Below are positions 36,218-47,184 of a DNA stretch of 64,000 bases, one piece after another. Origin of the DNA: Zygnema cylindricum (lineage: Eukaryota > Streptophyta > Zygnematophyceae > Zygnematales > Zygnemataceae); NCBI GenBank assembly GCA_037447655.1, contig JBBHKE010003361.1, positions 1 through 64,000 of the forward strand, read 5' to 3'. Both the position numbers and the translations under genes were made by a program. The notes under the pieces are model-generated. The model made no database searches. It had not been told where the DNA came from and saw only the letters and a program-made list of their open reading frames with translations. Within the stretch, counting starts at the first letter, position 1. Every line of letters starts with the position of its first letter.

Positions 36218-38209
36218 TTATCTCATGAAAATTTCTTCCTCTAACTCACCATTAAGAAACACAGTCTTAATGTCCATTTGATGGATTTCCATGTCTTCCG
36301 CTGCTGCCAGGCTGAGGAGAATCTTTACTGATGGGAACCGAACAACTGGAGCAAAGGTCTCCTCATAGTCAATCCCTTCCTTTTGGGTGAACCCCTTCGC
36401 TACCAATCGAGCCTTATATATTTCAATGGTATTATATGGGTTAAGTTTTAGTTTAAATACCCATTTACACCGAATAGGTTTTCTGTCTGGAGGACAATCT
36501 GCTAGTTCCCAGGTATTTGCTTCCATGATAGAAGCCATCTCATCATTTATAGCTCTAATCCATCTTTCTTTCTCTGGACTATTCACTGCCTCCGAGTAAG
36601 ACTGAGGCTCATCAGGGTGAGATAGCTTAGTTACCTTATGAGCGAATTGTTTTTCCTGCAATCTTTTGCTGCTCCTTCTTCCTCCCTCAAACTCCGAAGC
36701 AAGAATGGATGGAAGTCTTCGATTTCTTCTCACAGTTTCATCGGCTCCCCTCTCCATGGAAACCGGTTCTTGTCCCGCTTCTTCTATCTCCTCGAAGTCC
36801 ATAGGAGTATGTGAGGTTTCCGGTGAGTTTCCTGTATCTTGGATCTCCCCTGAATCTGTAATCACGGTGTCACCCATGTCCCTTTTGGGAACGACCGAGT
36901 TCTCCTCACTTTTAGACTCAAGTCTGATCCTAATCTTCTTTGTATATTTGAAGGGGTCAAATGACTTCCCTTCATCCATGACAACTAAGTGTTTGACCAG
37001 AATGATATCTTTCTTTGCCAAGTCATAGACTCTATGTCCCTTAACATCCTCATCATATCCCACAAAGTATTCAGGTTTTCCCTTAGCATCTAGTTTCCAG
37101 TTTTTCCTATCCGTGTCAAGACTGTAAACTTGGCTACCAAATACTTTAAGGTGTGAGATATCTGGTTTCCTTCCAACCCATCTCTCATAAGGTGTGACTC
37201 CCTTTACAGCTAAGGTGAGGACTTTATTCTTAATATTGTTGGCACAGTTCATTTCCTCTGCCCAAAATCTCTTTCCTACTTTCTTGTCTGCCAACATACT
37301 ACATGCACTATCTCCTAGTGTTCTATTCAACCTCTCAGCTACCCCATTTTGTTCCGGGTTATATGGTACTGTTTTCTGGTGTTGCACTCCCTCATCTCTC
37401 AGATATTCCTCAAACTGGTTAGAGGCATATTCCCCCCCATTATCACTCCTTATCCTCTTAATAGGGGTTTCATGCAACTTCTCACTCCAGGCTTTATATT
37501 CTTTGAAGTAAGTGGATGCTTCAGACTTATTTTTCAGAAAGTAGACTCTAGAGTATCTAGACCAATCATCAGTTATTGTCATCATAAACCTCTTTCCTCC
37601 AACCGAAGGTACTTTTGCAGGTCCCCAAATATCTGTGTGGACCAAATCTAACACTTTCTCACCTCTATATGTGGAGGCTTTGGGAAAGGGAAGTCTGTGA
37701 GCCTTACCTTGAGCACAACCACTACAATCATCTATTATTTCATTATCCCCAAACTGAATGCCATCTACTACCCCAAGCTTTTTCATTTCCCTTAACCTAT
37801 CAAAATGCACATGCCCCAACCGCTTATGCCAAATCATCACCTTAGGAACACCAACATAGTAAGCATTATTCTTTTCATTACTCAGGTTAAGCCTAAACAT
37901 TCCTTGGCTACCCTTATCTGCTGTGAAGTAAAATTCCTTCCCATACTTAGCTGTAAAGACTCCCTTTCTGGTGAAGGTATCAAACTCTTTGTCATCTAAC
38001 ACAGACGTAGAGACAAGATTTTTACTCAGCTGAGGAATGTAAAGTACATATGAGAATGTAAGTATAGAGGTCTTACCCTCCACTAAGACTTTCAGATCTA
38101 CTGATCCGACTAGATCTGTAGTAACCACTCTCCCATCCCCATACTCTATCTCTACAGTAGGAATCTTTCGTAGCTTAGTGAAGAGTTCTTTATCACAACA
38201 CATATGCAT
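36218..38209 (-). CDS. Element A integrase and RT N-terminal part
   Basis: A 663-codon open frame. It starts just after the protease active site (DSGAS lies upstream in the same frame, near 38230). The integrase zinc-binding part is WHKRLGHVHFDRL...CSGCAQGKAHRLPF and the catalytic core is VHTDIWGP, TDDWSRY, RSDNGGEY, NPEQNGVAERLNRT. The GKR/C-terminal region and hinge follow, then the RT start (SPEKERWIRAINDEM, CKWVFKLK, DYEETFAPVVR, QMDIKTVFLNGELEEE). Thr replaces the usual Ala in DIKTAFLNG-type motifs. Confidence 0.9.
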   Translation of the reverse strand: MHMCCDKELFTKLRKIPTVEIEYGDGRVVTTDLVGSVDLKVLVEGKTSILTFSYVLYIPQLSKNLVSTSVLDDKEFDTFTRKGVFTAKYGKEFYFTADKGSQGMFRLNLSNEKNNAYYVGVPKVMIWHKRLGHVHFDRLREMKKLGVVDGIQFGDNEIIDDCSGCAQGKAHRLPFPKASTYRGEKVLDLVHTDIWGPAKVPSVGGKRFMMTITDDWSRYSRVYFLKNKSEASTYFKEYKAWSEKLHETPIKRIRSDNGGEYASNQFEEYLRDEGVQHQKTVPYNPEQNGVAERLNRTLGDSACSMLADKKVGKRFWAEEMNCANNIKNKVLTLAVKGVTPYERWVGRKPDISHLKVFGSQVYSLDTDRKNWKLDAKGKPEYFVGYDEDVKGHRVYDLAKKDIILVKHLVVMDEGKSFDPFKYTKKIRIRLESKSEENSVVPKRDMGDTVITDSGEIQDTGNSPETSHTPMDFEEIEEAGQEPVSMERGADETVRRNRRLPSILASEFEGGRRSSKRLQEKQFAHKVTKLSHPDEPQSYSEAVNSPEKERWIRAINDEMASIMEANTWELADCPPDRKPIRCKWVFKLKLNPYNTIEIYKARLVAKGFTQKEGIDYEETFAPVVRFPSVKILLSLAAAEDMEIHQMDIKTVFLNGELEEEIFMR

Positions 38210-38688
38210 GGATGCACCTGAGTCGATGATCCATCCTTCCTGTGGAGCTTCCCGAATTGCTCCAAGTGCACACTTTTGCCTCCAAGGGATCTCCTTCTCC
38301 TCCAGACTCTCGTCAAGAAGAGCTCCCCATCCTCCTCAGATGAAGCATCCTCGATTTCTCCTGACACTTTTGTAACCACAAGTGCCTTTTTCTTCCCTCC
38401 GGAAGAACCCCCTCCACGGTTTTCTTGGAGCCTCAGCTCCGACAACTTGACACAATCTGCAATAAAGTGTCTCGGCTTTTTGCAATAATGACAAAGACCC
38501 TTTGGGGGCCTTTGTCCCCCAAAATTATCTCTTTCCCCTCTATAAGGTTTCTTCGGATCCTTCCCCCATCGGTCCCCTCCTGCTGCTAGAGCTTGAATGC
38601 TCTTTCCTCCTCTCCTAATCTCCATTGTGTTTTCTTGCACAAGTATCATCCTGACTACTGTGTTCCATTTCCATGAACTATCAGGCAT
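38152..38688 (-). pseudogene. Element A gag C-terminal part and zinc knuckle
   Basis: 178 codons continuing gag after a single stop at about 38689-38691. A CCHC zinc knuckle is visible as CHYCKKPRHFIADC. The frame shifts near 38280, so the peptide beyond LFLTRVWRRRR is out of frame. The true continuation (EIPWRQKCALGAIREAP, then protease DSGAS) is in the next frame. Confidence 0.8.
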
Positions 38689-38691
38689 TCC

Positions 38692-39342
38692 CTATACTCG
38701 GTACACTATGTTTTCGAACTCATCTGGTAATTTCATGATAAGGGTGTTATCTTTCATTTTCATTGTACCTATCCAACCGGCACTTTCCATTTCGATATAC
38801 AAACAAGAAAGATCATTACAGTAATCTAACATCTTTCCTCCTTTGTAAATGTAACTTAATGTCTTTTGCTCAGCCAACTGGAGCTCCTGAATAGTTCTCG
38901 CTCTATAAATCTCCACCAAACTCTCCCACAATTCCTGTGCCTTGTAAATGTGAAGATGAGGAGTGGCCAAACCTTGAGTGAGGTGCCTCAAAATGAAGTT
39001 CTTGGCAGCCATGTTTACATCCTCCCACATTTGAGTATCGTTCTCCACGGTCTTCACGGTCGCCGTTCCCGATACTGTGGCAATAGGAGTGAGGGGTGTC
39101 TCCTTCCCTTTCTCCTTTTCGGACACACTGCTGAACCCATCATCTGCCTCCTCCGTTGAGGCAGCCGTTGTTGCAGAAAACCTTACTCCCCCAAATCCTG
39201 GTGGAGTTCCCGAAGGTGGACGTTTCACTTGTCCACTGACGATACCCCAGTATCGTTTTTCACACAAAGCTCCCATCATCATGGCTTCCCAATAGATGAA
39301 CCCAGATCCATTGAAGGTGGGCACCCTAGAGGGTGGGCCCAT
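38692..39342 (-). CDS. Element A gag N-terminal part
   Basis: 216 codons starting MGPPSRVPTFNGS, with the ATG located inside the primer-binding site. It contains the copia gag core (WEDVNMAAKNFILRHL, ELWESLVEIYRA, LIMKLPDEFENIVYRV). It ends at a single stop after IVYRV, beyond which gag continues in frame at 38688. Confidence 0.85.
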   Translation of the reverse strand: MGPPSRVPTFNGSGFIYWEAMMMGALCEKRYWGIVSGQVKRPPSGTPPGFGGVRFSATTAASTEEADDGFSSVSEKEKGKETPLTPIATVSGTATVKTVENDTQMWEDVNMAAKNFILRHLTQGLATPHLHIYKAQELWESLVEIYRARTIQELQLAEQKTLSYIYKGGKMLDYCNDLSCLYIEMESAGWIGTMKMKDNTLIMKLPDEFENIVYRV

Positions 39343-39346
39343 AACC
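39332..39346 (-). promoter_or_regulatory. Primer-binding site of element A
   Basis: On the element's strand GGTTATGGGCCCACC directly follows the LTR end (GAATTCA). It matches the initiator tRNA-Met anticodon arm over 15 bases. The gag start codon is at 39342-39340. Confidence 0.75.
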
Positions 39347-40346
39347 TGAATTCTGTGTCCTCCATTGGACTACAGAATACAGGAAGCCTCTAGATAGTAT
39401 TTAACTAACCCACTTTAAGCCACGACCACTTCTGCCCAAGAAGGCAAACTGACAATTTGATTGCACCCCTGTGCAGCGTGGACTCCCTTGAGTCCGTAGA
39501 AAAAAGAATCACTGAAAACGGCCAACCAGGCGATAAGTTATGAGCCGGCAAAAATGCCAATTTATACAAAGCTCTCTTAGAGAGAGGTGTCTATCTACCA
39601 AATATTTCCTAAGTCCTAAATCCCTCTCACAACCCCTATCTACTAAAGTACGAACCAATCATATTACTGTAAAGTACAGAAAGGTACTATGGCCGATGTA
39701 CTTTCTGTACGGCCGGTGTACGACAAGGCTCTTGAGTGGACGCGTGTCATTCTTCCACTTGTCCGTATTTCCTCTGGAATTCCCGTGACCGAATGTTATC
39801 CTTCCACGCGGCGCCACGTCATGCCACGTTCATAAAATCCAAAGTGACCATTCCGCGATCTCGGCGACAACGTGCGCCGTCGGATTAAATCCGACATTAA
39901 ATGTCGACCGTTCAAAGTGTCTTTTTCATTTGTTTCGTGCGAAATGACGTTCGCACTAAACCTTAACAAGTTCTATGTTCGTTTCGTTTCATATTCCAGT
40001 TAAATCATTTCGGTACTATACAACAGTTTATATATGAATGAAACCCTACAGTATCTAACGGACTTCTACGACAGACTAGTTAGAGCTAACGGCTACGCCG
40101 TGCTCTACCGGTCGGGGGTTCGAGTCCTGTCGGACTCAACCTTTTGTTGAGAGTGACTTAAGTCACTCTTTTGTCCTTCCTATGGAGCTGAGGCAGCCAT
40201 GGCTCCATCGCTCTCTCTCTCCTTCAGTGACTAAAACAAGTATGGGGGAGAGAGAGAAGAGATGGATGCAGGCTGCCACCATTTCTTATATATGTTTCCG
40301 CTAATTTATTTTAAACTAGAAAATACAAAAACTACTTATTTCAACA
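39347..40346 (-). repeat. 5' LTR of element A
   Basis: A 1000-bp LTR, the partner of 34005-35005. On the element strand it starts TGTTGAAATAAG and ends GAATTCA. Differences from the partner are mostly single transitions scattered evenly. Confidence 0.9.
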
Positions 40347-40351
40347 ATGAG

Positions 40352-42246
40352 GAATTCGGAGAGAGTCTGACTCTGGAGTCACCACCGGAGAATGTTGCAC
40401 CTGCGGGACAATTTTTTGCATGCAATCTAAGATGACATATTCTTGTACTTTTTGTTGCTTTTGCTGCTCTGTCATTTGAAATAAATCTATCGAGTCTAGT
40501 TCATCTTTGAAAATGATATTTCTTGCTACAATTATTTTCTACCTCTCATATACAAAGACGCTGTAACCTTTAGAGTGATCATCATATCCTAACAAAATAC
40601 CTGGTAATCCCTTCGGTTCCATTTTCCATCTGTCCGTAGAAGTATCCAAGATAAAGCATTGACTACCATTGACTTTGAAATGGCTAACATCTGGTTTGCT
40701 ACCTGTCCAGATCTCGTAAGGAGTAGATTCTACTCATCTTGATCCTATCCTATTCTTATTATAAACAGCACAATTTAGAGCCTCAACCCCAAATTTCGGA
40801 TCCACATTTTTATCCGCGAGCATCAACCTAGAGCTCTTCGTGAGAGTTATATTTAATCTCTCCGACACCCCATTTTTTTTCGGGGAATATGGAACAATCA
40901 GTAGATGACTATACCTTCCTTGAGTAAAAAGGTTTCAAATTCTTTGGATGTATATTCACCACCATTGTCTGATCTGAGCTGCAAAATAGGTAAATCATGA
41001 AGTTTTTCAACATATGATTTATAGTGTTTGAAGTGACCAAACACTTCACTCTTCTCCTTCATGAAGTAAACTTTTGTAAATCTGGAGAAATCATTTGTGA
41101 ATGTGACCATATATTTCATCCCCCTGGCAAATGGAACCTTCCCAAGACCAAAAACATCCAAATGAATTTGTTGTAAAAGTTTTGTGGACCGATACTCAGT
41201 CTCTTTAGGAAATGGTAGTCTGTGGATTTTGCCCAAAGCGCAGCCATCACATGTTTTGACCGGCTGATTTGTGATTGATAAACCTTCTATTTTTCTAGCA
41301 AGGACCATCTTTCTCAAACTATCATAGTTTACATGGCCTATTATTTTATGCCACAACTCATCTAAATGTAAAACACCAGAGTACAGAAAATCACTCTCTT
41401 TCGTATTAGCCATATCCATTCGGTACATATTGCTATTATCTCTTGTACTAGTAACTGCGATTTTACCATTCTCGCTAACAACCTGTCTACCACTTTTGAA
41501 ATTAACCTCAAAGCCTTTACTCTCTACCAACGACGTAGAAAACATATTTTTTTTCAAGTCAAGCACAAACAAGACATTGTGAAGAGTTCGTTCAGTTGCT
41601 CTGCCCTCCACATCCACTAGCAATGACAGATCACCCACAGCACGAGTCTGAACACTCATTCCACAAGCATAATAAAAAAATTTCTCCGGCGTTGTTATCA
41701 GATTTTTGAAGATAGCTTTGTTCCAGCACATATGGGCTGACGCTCTTGTATCCATTATCCATCTATGGTTCCTTCGCGCCCTCCATCGCTACCGCCATAG
41801 AGAATAGATCCGTTTCATCCTCCTCAAAAAATAACAAAGTCTCATCTTGGAGGGATGAAGTCGCTGAAAACATTGCATTTCCACAAGGTGTAGACCCCTT
41901 GAAATTTTTGTAAAACTCACTTTGTTGCCATCTTGGCCTCTATAAACCTGTATCGTTTGCTTGTTAAAGCTTAGGACAAAATTTGTATCCATGACCTCTC
42001 TCACTACAATAAAAACATGCATTGTTGGATTGTCTATACCCACCTTGATTAAACTGTCTGAACTGATTAAACTGATTTCTTTGCTGATTAAACTGTCCTT
42101 TCCTCTCAAGGTCTGAATTAAAAGCCTCTACTTGCTCAACATTGAGAATATTAGATATAGCTTCTTCTTCTAGCAAAATATTGATAGCTAACTGCAAATG
42201 CCTGCTAGCTTTATCTTTTTGTTTGAGCATATCAGATGCTCCTTTC
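40352..42246 (-). pseudogene. Element B gag end, protease, integrase
   Basis: A gag tail with a CCHC knuckle (CFYCSERGHGYKFC) lies at about 41964-42246. A frameshifted linker follows, then a 285-codon frame at 40898-41755 with a degenerate protease site (DTRASAHM for DSGAS), the integrase zinc domain (ELWHKIIGHVNYDSL, CDGCALGKIHRLPF) and core residues (HLDVFG, TNDFSRF, LRSDNGGEY). Further integrase C-terminal sequence runs to 40352, where element A is inserted. It is interrupted by stops near 40890 and 41760. Confidence 0.85.
42242..42246. repeat. Target-site duplication of element C
   Basis: CTTTC at 42242-42246 is repeated exactly at 46735-46739, immediately outside the C LTRs and within B gag coding. 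Confidence 0.9.
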
Positions 42247-43554
42247 TGAAAATCTATGGGCTCCATTGCCACACAGAATTCGCAGGTCCAAAGGAAGCTA
42301 ATCTAGATAGTGCCGACTCCAAGTTAATATAAACCCAAATGATTGACCCCTTGACAATCAGAACCCCATTATAGCTTCACCCCTGTGAAATAAGACTTTC
42401 TGTGTGCTCAGTTCCACCACAGAATGCAAAGTTAGAATATTAGATTTGGACACATTCACCCACTTTGAATTTCCCTAAGAATTGCAGCCACCCAGGCAGG
42501 AAAAGACTCTGACCGACTACACCCTTGTGTAGCCTGGACTCCCCTGAGTCCGCAGCAAAAATAATCACTTAATTTGGTCAACTGAGTTGATTGTTATGGC
42601 TGGCCAAAGTTTGCCATTTATACAAGGTGCTCTCTCGAAGAGGCAGCTACCTACCAGAAATATTCTAAGTCCTAAACACCTCTCTAAACCCTCTAGTACT
42701 GAGGTACGGACCAATCGCATTACTGTATAGTACATAAAGGTAGAAATGCCGATGTACCTTCTGTACGGTCATCGTACGACACAGCTAAAAAGTCAACACA
42801 TGTTTTATCCGGATTCCCTCTTGTAATCCCCAGAATTCCCGCTTCCAAATCTTATCTCTCCACGTGGCGCCAGGTAATGCCACGCCAGTAAACGGTACCG
42901 TACAATAAAGTACAGGTGCCGGAGTACTTTCTGTACGGAGTGTACGATATTGCCACAATGTGACATTTGTCACATCCGGATTTGTTGTGTTGCTTTCCGG
43001 AGATTCCGCAACCTCTCCGTACGATGTTGCCACGTGTCATCCGGAGTGGCGGCGTCTGCAAACTTCCAAATTTTCCTTTCCGCGATGTCGGCGCTTACCA
43101 CGGCTGTCCGATTTACATCGTAACTAAAACGGACCGTCGAAATAAATGTCCGTACTATTTATTTCGTCCGGTGCTACAAGTACAACTGTTTCTATGCCCT
43201 GAATACCGTAATCCAGTTAAATGGAATTCCCTACCTGTAACTATATAAATATCTATCAAACCATACATGTCCTAGCACTAGTCGTAGACTAAATGGACAA
43301 AGCTAACGGCTACGGGATGGTTGACGGCCGGTAGGTACCAGGATCAATTCCTGGGTCCGTCAAATGCCTTTTTAGTAAACATATCTATTGTCTACTCCTG
43401 TCTCTCTGAAGAGCTTAGGCAGCCATGGCTCTAGCTCCCTCTCCAGCCTTCAGTGACTACGACAAGTGTGGGGGCTTGGAGAAGGGAGTCAGGGGCAGAC
43501 TGCCTCTACTCTTTTCTATCTAATAAAGACCTAGAAAATACCCAAATATCAACA
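42247..43554 (-). repeat. 3' LTR of element C
   Basis: The pair of 45428-46734. From about 43050 to the end it is almost identical to the partner, while the first about 780 bases differ at many sites. It carries a conserved tRNA-like box and a strong hairpin (TTGACGG...CCAGGA/TCCTGG...CCGTCAA) at 43321-43363. Confidence 0.9.
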
Positions 43555-43851
43555 CTCCCCTTGTTTTCTAGTCTACTTCCTTTCAACAAAATAAACAAAA
43601 ATACTTCGTCCCCTTTTTCCTTTTTCTTTTCTTTTTCCTTTTATATAACTTAAGAAATATGCTCTCGTATTTAAAACAATGCATTAGATGAAATGAAATA
43701 ATAATTGCATCACATATTTCATTTAGCATCCCACTTATTATAAATCCGAGCAAAGATTTTATCCACCTCATCTCTTTTCCATCCACACTAAATCCGATTT
43801 CCCTCTTGTATTTCAAATAGCGAGCCCCATCTCCAATCTGCAACACACACC

Positions 43852-44445
43852 CTAGGCTAACCCTTTTACAGGCACACCTTCATAAATGTCATCACTCCCT
43901 TTAGTGATGTCAAACCCATCACCCCCAAAACATGAACTTTCCTCACTCTTTTCCATGGAGATCTTTCCACTCTTACTTTCTAAATTTATTCCCAATAAAT
44001 ATTTCTCCTCCCCTAAACCTTTAATTAAATATTCCTCTTCTCCCTTATCCTTTAAAACTCCTAGTTTCACTTCTCCCCTTTTCTGGGAATCCGTTGAAGT
44101 CTCCTTTTCCGACCAGTTTTCTCTTTCCAAAATATATATAAAATTATCCTCATTAATTTTATTTTTCCCGTTTTCACTTATGGATCCTAGATCTGACTCT
44201 CTCATTTCTAAGTCATACACTTTACACTCCTCAACATCCTCTAGTACCTCCTCTCTCTTTACTTCCCTTATACCTCCAAAAGCACACTGTTGCCTTCGTG
44301 GAATTTCTGTGTACTTTTCTCTCTTCTCCATTCTACCGATGTGAAGAAGCTCCAAGATTACTTCATCCTCTTTCTCCTCTTCCCCTTCTTCCTCCTCATT
44401 CACACTCCAACTTCTAAGTTCTTCCAAACGAGGACACTCCTCCAT
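43852..44445 (-). CDS. Element C collapsed pol frame
   Basis: 197 codons, highly acidic and basic. The beginning (EECPRLEELR) continues a zinc knuckle. EIPRRQQCAFGGIRE matches the pre-protease segment of element A. KVYDLEM, GLGEEKYLLGINLE and FDITKGSDDIYEGVP resemble A's integrase end, RT (DLGEAKYILGI) and RNase H (DITTWSDASYGDAP). No catalytic motif survives. It is a remnant of multiple internal deletions that happens to stay open, or was selected to stay open. Confidence 0.6.
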   Translation of the reverse strand: MEECPRLEELRSWSVNEEEEGEEEKEDEVILELLHIGRMEKREKYTEIPRRQQCAFGGIREVKREEVLEDVEECKVYDLEMRESDLGSISENGKNKINEDNFIYILERENWSEKETSTDSQKRGEVKLGVLKDKGEEEYLIKGLGEEKYLLGINLESKSGKISMEKSEESSCFGGDGFDITKGSDDIYEGVPVKGLA

Positions 44446-44481
44446 ATAGTGACCCGGTTTCCTATAAGCGAAGCAAACCCC

Positions 44482-45423
44482 TTATTTCAAAGCTCCCCTT
44501 TCTTTTCCTCTCCATCTCTTTCCACCAAAGTTCCGATAAGGTTTACCTTTGTCTTTCTTCCTCTCATCACGCTTTCGCTCGTCACCGCCATTCCTCACAT
44601 CACGCTTCCGCCAGTCACCACCAGCTGTAAATGCAGTCACCCTATCACTTCCCCTGCGAAGCTCCAAAGTGCTTTCTCTCACAAGAATTATCCCCATGGT
44701 AATGCTCCAAGTCCATGAGGAGACATCCATTCCCTGCATACGGTAAATAATGTCTTCGTACTCATCTGGGAGCTTCATAATTAGTGTATTAATCTTTCTC
44801 TCCTCAGATTTTACATATCCCGCACTAGCAAGCTCAACATATAACACAGCAATATCATTGCAAAACTCTGTCATGCTACCGCCTTTATAAACATAGGCCT
44901 CTATCTCTTGTCTTACTAACTGCTGCCTCTGTATAGTCTCACTCTTATAAATCTGAATTAGTGTTTCCCAAATTTCCAAAGACTTGGTTAGATTTAAAAG
45001 AGTAATAGCTATAGACTTAGACACATATCTAAGTATGAGATGTTTTGCTATAGTGTTTTTATATTCCCAAATTTTTCTATCATTTTCTTTAATTTTTGGT
45101 TCAATTATAACCCCCACAAGTGGAACAGTAGGCGAGAGCCTAGCTCCCCTCACCATAGGTGTCCATTTATCCTTCTCCCATATTTCCCCTTCCACGGTCA
45201 TGATCTTCCCTTCACCTTCCGTTGCATCCGAACTCCGGTTGGTTTTCTGGGCAGCCCCAGATAATTCTCCATAGTGATCTCCTCCAAAGCCCGGTGGCGG
45301 ACACCTCACTTGTCCCGAAACAATTCCCCACAAGTGCTTCTCGAAAAGCAATCCCTCCATCGTAAACTCCCAATAAGTGAAGTCTGTTCCATCAAACATA
45401 GGCACCCTAGATGGTGGGCCCAT
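44482..45423 (-). CDS. Element C gag
   Basis: 313 codons without interruption, starting MGPPSRVPMFDGTDF at the ATG inside the primer-binding site. Gag core: WEYKNTIAKHLILRYV, LEIWETLIQIYKSET, LIMKLPDEYEDIIYRM. It ends in a basic Arg/Lys/Asp-rich tail (ERKRDERKKDKGKPYR). The zinc knuckle follows after a stop in the adjacent frame (about 44440-44480). Confidence 0.88.
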   Translation of the reverse strand: MGPPSRVPMFDGTDFTYWEFTMEGLLFEKHLWGIVSGQVRCPPPGFGGDHYGELSGAAQKTNRSSDATEGEGKIMTVEGEIWEKDKWTPMVRGARLSPTVPLVGVIIEPKIKENDRKIWEYKNTIAKHLILRYVSKSIAITLLNLTKSLEIWETLIQIYKSETIQRQQLVRQEIEAYVYKGGSMTEFCNDIAVLYVELASAGYVKSEERKINTLIMKLPDEYEDIIYRMQGMDVSSWTWSITMGIILVRESTLELRRGSDRVTAFTAGGDWRKRDVRNGGDERKRDERKKDKGKPYRNFGGKRWRGKERGALK

Positions 45424-45427
45424 AACC
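45413..45427 (-). promoter_or_regulatory. Primer-binding site of element C
   Basis: GGTTATGGGCCCACC on the element strand, next to the LTR end (TTTCA); 16 bases match the initiator tRNA anticodon arm. The gag ATG is 45423-45421. Confidence 0.75.
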
Positions 45428-46734
45428 TGAAATTATATGGGCTCCATTGCCACACAGAATTCGCAGGTCCAAATGAAGCTAATCTAGATAGTGCCGACTC
45501 CAAGTTAATATAAACCCAAATGATTTACCCCTTGACAATCAGAACCCCATTATAGCTTCACCCCTGTGAAATAAGACTTTTTGTGTGCTCAGTTTCACTA
45601 CAGAATGCAAAGTTAGAATATGAGTTTAGGATAATATTCCCCACTTTGACTTTCCCTTAGAAATGCAGCCACCTAGGCATGCAAAAACTCTGACCGACTA
45701 CACCCCTGTGTAGCGTGGACTCCCGTGAGTCCGCAGCAACAAGAATCACTGAATTTGGTCAACTGAATTGATAGTTATGGCTGGCCAAAGTTTGCCATTT
45801 ATACAAGGTGCTCTTTGGGAGAGTCATCTACCTACCCGAAATATTCTAAGTCCTAAACCCCACTCTAAACCCTATAGTACTGAGGTACAGACCAATCATA
45901 TTACTGTGTAGTACATAAAGGTACAGATGCCTGTGTACCTTTTGTACGGTCATTGTACGACATGGCTAAAAAGTCAACAAATGTCCTATCCGGATTTGCT
46001 CTTATATTCTCCGGAATTCCTGCCTCCAAATCTTATCTCTCCACGTGGCGCCAAGTTATGCCGCGTCAGAAAACGGTACCGTACAAGAAAGTACAAGTGC
46101 CGGAGTACTTTCTGTACATACATTGTACGATGTCGCCATAGTGCGACATTTGTCACTCCCAGATTTGTTTTCTGCCGTTTCGGAAATTCCCTAATCCCGT
46201 ACGATGTTGCCACGTGTCATCCGGAGTGGCGGCGACTGCAAACTTCCAAATTTTCCTTTCCGCGATGTCGGCGCTTACCACGGCTGTCCGATTTACATCG
46301 TAACTAAAACGGACCGTCGAAATAAATGTCCGTACTATTTATTTCGTCCGGTGCTACAAGTACAACTGTTTCTATGCCCTGAATACCGTAATCCAGTTAA
46401 ATGGAATTCCCTACCTGTAACTATATAAATATCTATCAAACCAAATATGTCCTAGCACTAGTCCTAGACTAAATGGACAAAGCTAACGGCTACGGGATGG
46501 TTGACGGCCGGTAGGTACCAGGATCAATTCCTGGGTCCGTCAAATGCCTTTTTAGTAAACATATCTATTGTCTACTCCTGTCTCTCTGAAGAGCTTAGGC
46601 AGCCATGGCTCTAGCTCCCTCTCCAGCCTTCAGTGACTACGACAAGTGTGGGGGCTTGGAGAAGGGAGTCAGGGGCAGACTGCCTCTACTCTTTTCTATC
46701 TAATAAAGACCTAGAAAATACCCAAATATCAACA
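45428..46734 (-). repeat. 5' LTR of element C
   Basis: On the plus strand it begins TGAAATTATATGGGC and ends AATATCAACA. The pattern of identity with 42247-43554 is mosaic, as noted there. Confidence 0.9.
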
Positions 46735-46739
46735 CTTTC

Positions 46740-47184
46740 ATACTACAAGGGAGACCCCTCATGAGCAACGCTGCCTGTTAAAACTGAGGAAACTCCCCAC
46801 CTGCACAAGCATGTGCATCTACAAGGATGCGAAACTTGTTAGAATATTCAGCCATTGTAGCGCCAGTGTACTTATAGTCCCAAATTTTTCTAGCCAATAA
46901 GAGTTCTTCCTAGACATTAGTTTTTCATAATCATTTTTAAGAGATTTCTAGATATCAATTGTTTTTTTCATTTTTATCTAGGACATAGCTAAGTCCTCAG
47001 ATATATAGATTTTCAGAATAGAACGAGCTTGCGTATTTTTCTTAGACCATGACTAATCAGATTCATCCAGAGAACCATCCAATATATCTAAAAGATTGAC
47101 ATTCTCAAAATGTGGCTCCACTATATCTGCCCAGTTAACATACTTTTCCCCCAAAAAGATAAGAATTCTTGATAAAAGGCACAT
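46740..47184 (-). pseudogene. Element B gag N-terminal part
   Basis: It starts at the ATG inside B's primer site (MCLLSRILIFLGEKYVNW) and runs to LLMRGLPCSMK, where C is inserted. The reading continues in frame past C (GASDMLKQKDK at 42240). Stops and a frameshift are present in between, so it is dead. Confidence 0.75.

Larger units (their letters stand above)
34005..40346 (-). mobile_element. Copia element A, young, nested in B
   Basis: A 6.34-kb minus-strand Ty1/copia element with LTRs of about 1 kb that differ at roughly 20 sites. The flanks ATGGG (34000-34004) and ATGAG (40347-40351) are probably a target duplication with one change. Internal order on the minus strand is primer site, gag, zinc knuckle, protease, integrase, RT, RNase H, polypurine tract: complete copia order. 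Lesions are described under the individual parts. Confidence 0.9.
42247..46734 (-). mobile_element. Copia element C, gag-only deletion derivative
   Basis: 4.49 kb, minus strand, LTRs of 1308 and 1307 bp, perfect 5-bp duplication. The internal region is only about 1.9 kb. It has the primer site, an uninterrupted gag and a 197-codon frame that retains short, collapsed pieces of integrase, RT and RNase H. It would depend on another element for pol. LTR, primer site and gag place it with A and E. Confidence 0.88.

Noticed and set aside
36387-37845. Several plus-strand frames of 60-120 codons across element A
   Set aside because: They are antisense to the integrase and RT frames and show no domains.
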